This document shows positions 62,136-64,000 of a stretch of 64,000 bases of DNA, in pieces (position 1 is the stretch's first letter; each line of letters opens with the position of its first letter). The notes below the pieces were generated by a model, which ran no database searches, was not told the DNA's origin, and worked only from the letters and a program-made list of their open reading frames with translations. Made by a program: the position numbers and the translations under genes. The DNA is from an uncultured Cryptobacterium sp. (GTDB taxonomy: Bacteria > Actinomycetota > Coriobacteriia > Coriobacteriales > Eggerthellaceae), in contig CATYOF010000007.1 in the NCBI GenBank assembly GCA_958410215.1, forward strand, positions 36,126 through 100,125, in the 5' to 3' direction.

Positions 62136-62182
62136 AACTAAGCTCTTCGCCAACAGCATCCCGCGGCGCGAAGAGCTTAGTT
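62136..62182 (+). promoter_or_regulatory. Intergenic 15-bp hairpin between amidinohydrolase and antiporter
   Basis: AACTAAGCTCTTCGC (62136-62150) pairs perfectly with GCGAAGAGCTTAGTT (62168-62182), loop 17. There is no T-run, so it may be an RNA processing or stabilising hairpin, or a partial terminator, allowing unequal expression of the two genes. Confidence 0.6.
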
Positions 62183-62202
62183 CGCCTCTGAAAGGATTGC
62201 GA

Positions 62203-63720
62203 ATGTCAACCTCTGAAATATCAACTTCAACCTCTACCTCTGCCTCCGCCAAAGCACCTGGTCTTGCCGATTCTGAAAACGGCATCATTGATCCGAATGG
62301 CCTAAGTGTTTTCCGTCTTACCATGATGGTAATTACCGCCAGTGTTTGCGGCGGTATTTTCTCTCTTGCAGGCGACCTTGCCGCTGGTGGCGCTAACACC
62401 GCAGCCGTATTAGTTTCCTGGCTCATCTGCTTTATTGGCGTACTTTCTTTAGCATTAGTGTTTTACGGGCTTTCCCGTGTTCGCCCTAACCTAACAGGTG
62501 GCATTTATGCATATGCCGCTGCCGCTTTCGGTAAGTTTGTAGGTTTCAATTCTGCTTGGGGCTACTGGATTAGCTCCTGCTTAACGAATGCTGGCTATGC
62601 CATTATGCTCTTTAGCGCACTGGGTTATTTCTTCCCCGTATTTGGAGCAGGTAATAATCTTCCTTCTCTTATTTGCGCTTCCATCTTTTTGTGGTTTATT
62701 GCATTTTTGGTATCACGCGGCGTCAAAGAAGCTACCGGCATCAACGTGGTAGTAACCATTGCCAAGCTGGTTCCTCTTACGCTGTTTATTGTGTCCATTG
62801 TGCTTCTGGGAAAATTTGACCCCGCCATTTTTATGGACAACTTCTGGGGTGAACCGGGTGGTCCCGATTTCTTCACTCAAATTACCTCTACCATGGTTGC
62901 CTTAGTATGGGTATTTGTAGGTATTGAAGGTGCCATTACTATTTCTGGGCGTGCAAAGTACGTTAAGGACGTAGGCCGTGCCACCATTTACGGTTTTGCA
63001 TCCGTATTTGTGCTGTACCTCATTATTTCGCTGCTTTCCATGGGCATTATGCCCCGCGCAGAAATGGCAGAACTTGCCACTCCTTCTATGGCTGGCATTT
63101 TAGAAGTTGCCATTGGCCCCGTAGGTGCCATTATTGTTAACCTTGGCGTGGTTCTTTCGCTTGTTGGCGCAATGCTTGGCTACGTTATTATCGCTTCCGA
63201 AACACCTTTTCAGGCAGCACGTTGGGGAGCATTCCCCCGCATTTTTGCGCGCGTCAATAAGCATGGCGCGCCTATTGTCACCATCGTTACGAGCGTTGCT
63301 ATTATCCAGCTGTTCCTGGTTTTATCTGCTGCCTCAGAGAGCACCTACCAGTTCTTTTACGCCTGCGCGGTATCCATGATTTTGATCGCGTATGTATCTT
63401 CCGCGCTCTATTACGCCATTATTTCTTGGAAAAATGAACGCATGGATGCTCCCGGAGCTCCAAAACTTTGGATTGCGCGCTTAGTTGGTACGGTGTGCGT
63501 GCTCTATACCATCTTCCTGGTATGGTCATGCGGCTTGCAGGGTGTCATGATTATTTCCATTCTGCTGGCACCAGGTATTCTTATTTTTGCTATCAGCCAG
63601 TATGAACATGGTGAGCGCATTTTCCCGAAATGGCGCGATCGCATTATCGTGGTAATCATTTTGGGCTTTGCGCTGTTTTCGCTCTACCTGCACTTCTCGG
63701 GCATTTGGCCTATTGTGTAA
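62203..63720 (+). CDS. APC-superfamily amino acid antiporter (arginine/ornithine type)
   Basis: A 505-residue membrane protein with about 12 hydrophobic segments after a Ser/Thr-rich cytosolic start. The first helix has VITASVCGGIFSLAGDLA, the unwound substrate-binding loop of the basic amino acid/polyamine antiporter (APA) family. WVFVGIEGAITISGRAKYVKDVG (helix 6 region) is typical of ArcD-type arginine:ornithine exchangers. It should import arginine or a relative and export the deiminated or decarbamoylated product. The start at 62203 follows AAAGGA; the frame opens two codons earlier. It pairs with the DDAH-like gene 102 bases upstream. Confidence 0.88.
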   Translation: MSTSEISTSTSTSASAKAPGLADSENGIIDPNGLSVFRLTMMVITASVCGGIFSLAGDLAAGGANTAAVLVSWLICFIGVLSLALVFYGLSRVRPNLTGGIYAYAAAAFGKFVGFNSAWGYWISSCLTNAGYAIMLFSALGYFFPVFGAGNNLPSLICASIFLWFIAFLVSRGVKEATGINVVVTIAKLVPLTLFIVSIVLLGKFDPAIFMDNFWGEPGGPDFFTQITSTMVALVWVFVGIEGAITISGRAKYVKDVGRATIYGFASVFVLYLIISLLSMGIMPRAEMAELATPSMAGILEVAIGPVGAIIVNLGVVLSLVGAMLGYVIIASETPFQAARWGAFPRIFARVNKHGAPIVTIVTSVAIIQLFLVLSAASESTYQFFYACAVSMILIAYVSSALYYAIISWKNERMDAPGAPKLWIARLVGTVCVLYTIFLVWSCGLQGVMIISILLAPGILIFAISQYEHGERIFPKWRDRIIVVIILGFALFSLYLHFSGIWPIV

Positions 63721-63847
63721 GGATTGGTTAATCGGTAATCGGACAACGCTCAACCGACGCTCTCATGATCAACGTTTACTTGACCGACTTCTTAACTATC
63801 AACGGTTCTCGATTAACCAAATAAGGGTTTTTAGCCTTTATTCGATA

Positions 63848-63877
63848 ACCCCTGCAGATTTTGCGAGAAATGCATAC
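63848..63877 (+). repeat. 30-bp dispersed repeat, copy 3
   Basis: Matches the copies at 41897 and 42046 at 28 of 30 positions, again with unrelated flanks. Confidence 0.9.
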
Positions 63878-63884
63878 ATTTAAA

Positions 63885-63921
63885 AAACGGCTGTCTGGAT
63901 TTTTCCAGGCAGCCGTTTATT
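63885..63921 (+). terminator. Probable terminator after the antiporter gene
   Basis: AAACGGCTGTCTGG (63885-63898) pairs with CCAGGCAGCCGTTT (63905-63918), with one G-U pair, and is followed by ATT. Confidence 0.7.
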
Positions 63922-63949
63922 CGTTACAAATATTGCTTTGTTAAGAATC

Positions 63950-64000
63950 GTGTCCCGAAAAGTGGTGTAAGCCGCCCCGTTTTTCAACGAGGCGGCACGG
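63950..64000. mobile_element. Possible left end of an insertion sequence (IS256-like), truncated by window
   Basis: TGTCCCGAAAAGTGGTGTAA (63951-63970) resembles terminal inverted repeats of mutator/IS256-type elements, from memory. It is followed by a hairpin GCCGCCcCGTT/AACGaGGCGGC (63971-63996). The element body would lie beyond the window, so this is tentative. Confidence 0.35.

Overview
The window looks like an ordinary chromosomal stretch of an anaerobic or microaerophilic actinobacterium. My best guess is class Coriobacteriia, with a base composition that seems below 50% GC by eye. This placement is an inference from gene content and domain fusions: there is no rRNA, and the only tRNA is a tRNA-Leu. 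Almost all genes are housekeeping or biosynthetic. The accessory features are one sortase, one surface protein, one AAA ATPase, a few repeat elements and a possible insertion-sequence end at the right edge.

Layout. 1-345: start of hisS (reverse). 459-3352: leuC-leuD-leuB operon (reverse). 3.7-6.7 kb: forward genes for a flippase-like membrane protein, a nitroreductase and a membrane J-domain protein. 7-12 kb: aroE, a small zinc-ribbon-like protein, an aldo/keto reductase broken by a frameshift, a CMD-cupin enzyme and a divergent LysR regulator. 12.1-18.2 kb: purine genes (sortase B-purF-purM-purN, then purH). 18.3-24.1 kb: polyphosphate cluster (two-domain PPK2, exopolyphosphatase, PPK1). 24.4-26.5 kb: a deformylase-like protein and a DNA glycosylase/NADHX epimerase fusion. 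26.8-35.9 kb: asd, then a tRNA-Trp T-box leader driving trpE, trpGD, a trpC-trpF-trpB triple fusion and trpA. 36-40 kb: a doubly frameshifted HTH/LuxR regulator, a mosaic surface protein and an AAA/DUF4143 ATPase. 40.4-49.7 kb: lysC, a PhoU-like protein, an MBL hydrolase, rel, and a RecJ-RecQ fusion. 49.8-55.2 kb: glmU-prs-pth, a prenyl synthase plus a peptidoglycan-binding protein, and tRNA-Leu(UAA). 55.3-61.2 kb: a second Ppx/GppA, a DivIC-like protein, yebC, a TrmH-family methylase and an Fe-S aldo/keto reductase. 61.3-63.7 kb: a DDAH-type amidinohydrolase and an arginine/ornithine-type antiporter.

Three themes stand out. (1) Gene fusions: trpGD, trpCFB, recJ-recQ, glycosylase-nnrE and CMD-cupin. 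Both trp fusions keep a good Shine-Dalgarno and ATG at the inner junction. (2) Several conserved enzymes carry short degenerate in-frame tandem repeats in loops or linkers (deformylase, NnrE, TrpE, TrpC/TrpF, Ppx/GppA, TrmH-like). PPK1 and the DivIC-like protein carry long low-complexity tails. This looks like a lineage-wide process. (3) Intergenic regions hold many precise inverted repeats, including a 30-bp dispersed repeat and a 169-bp nested palindromic element. I did not find a clearly new defence or mobile system. The repeat-insertion pattern and the fusions are the strongest unusual signals.
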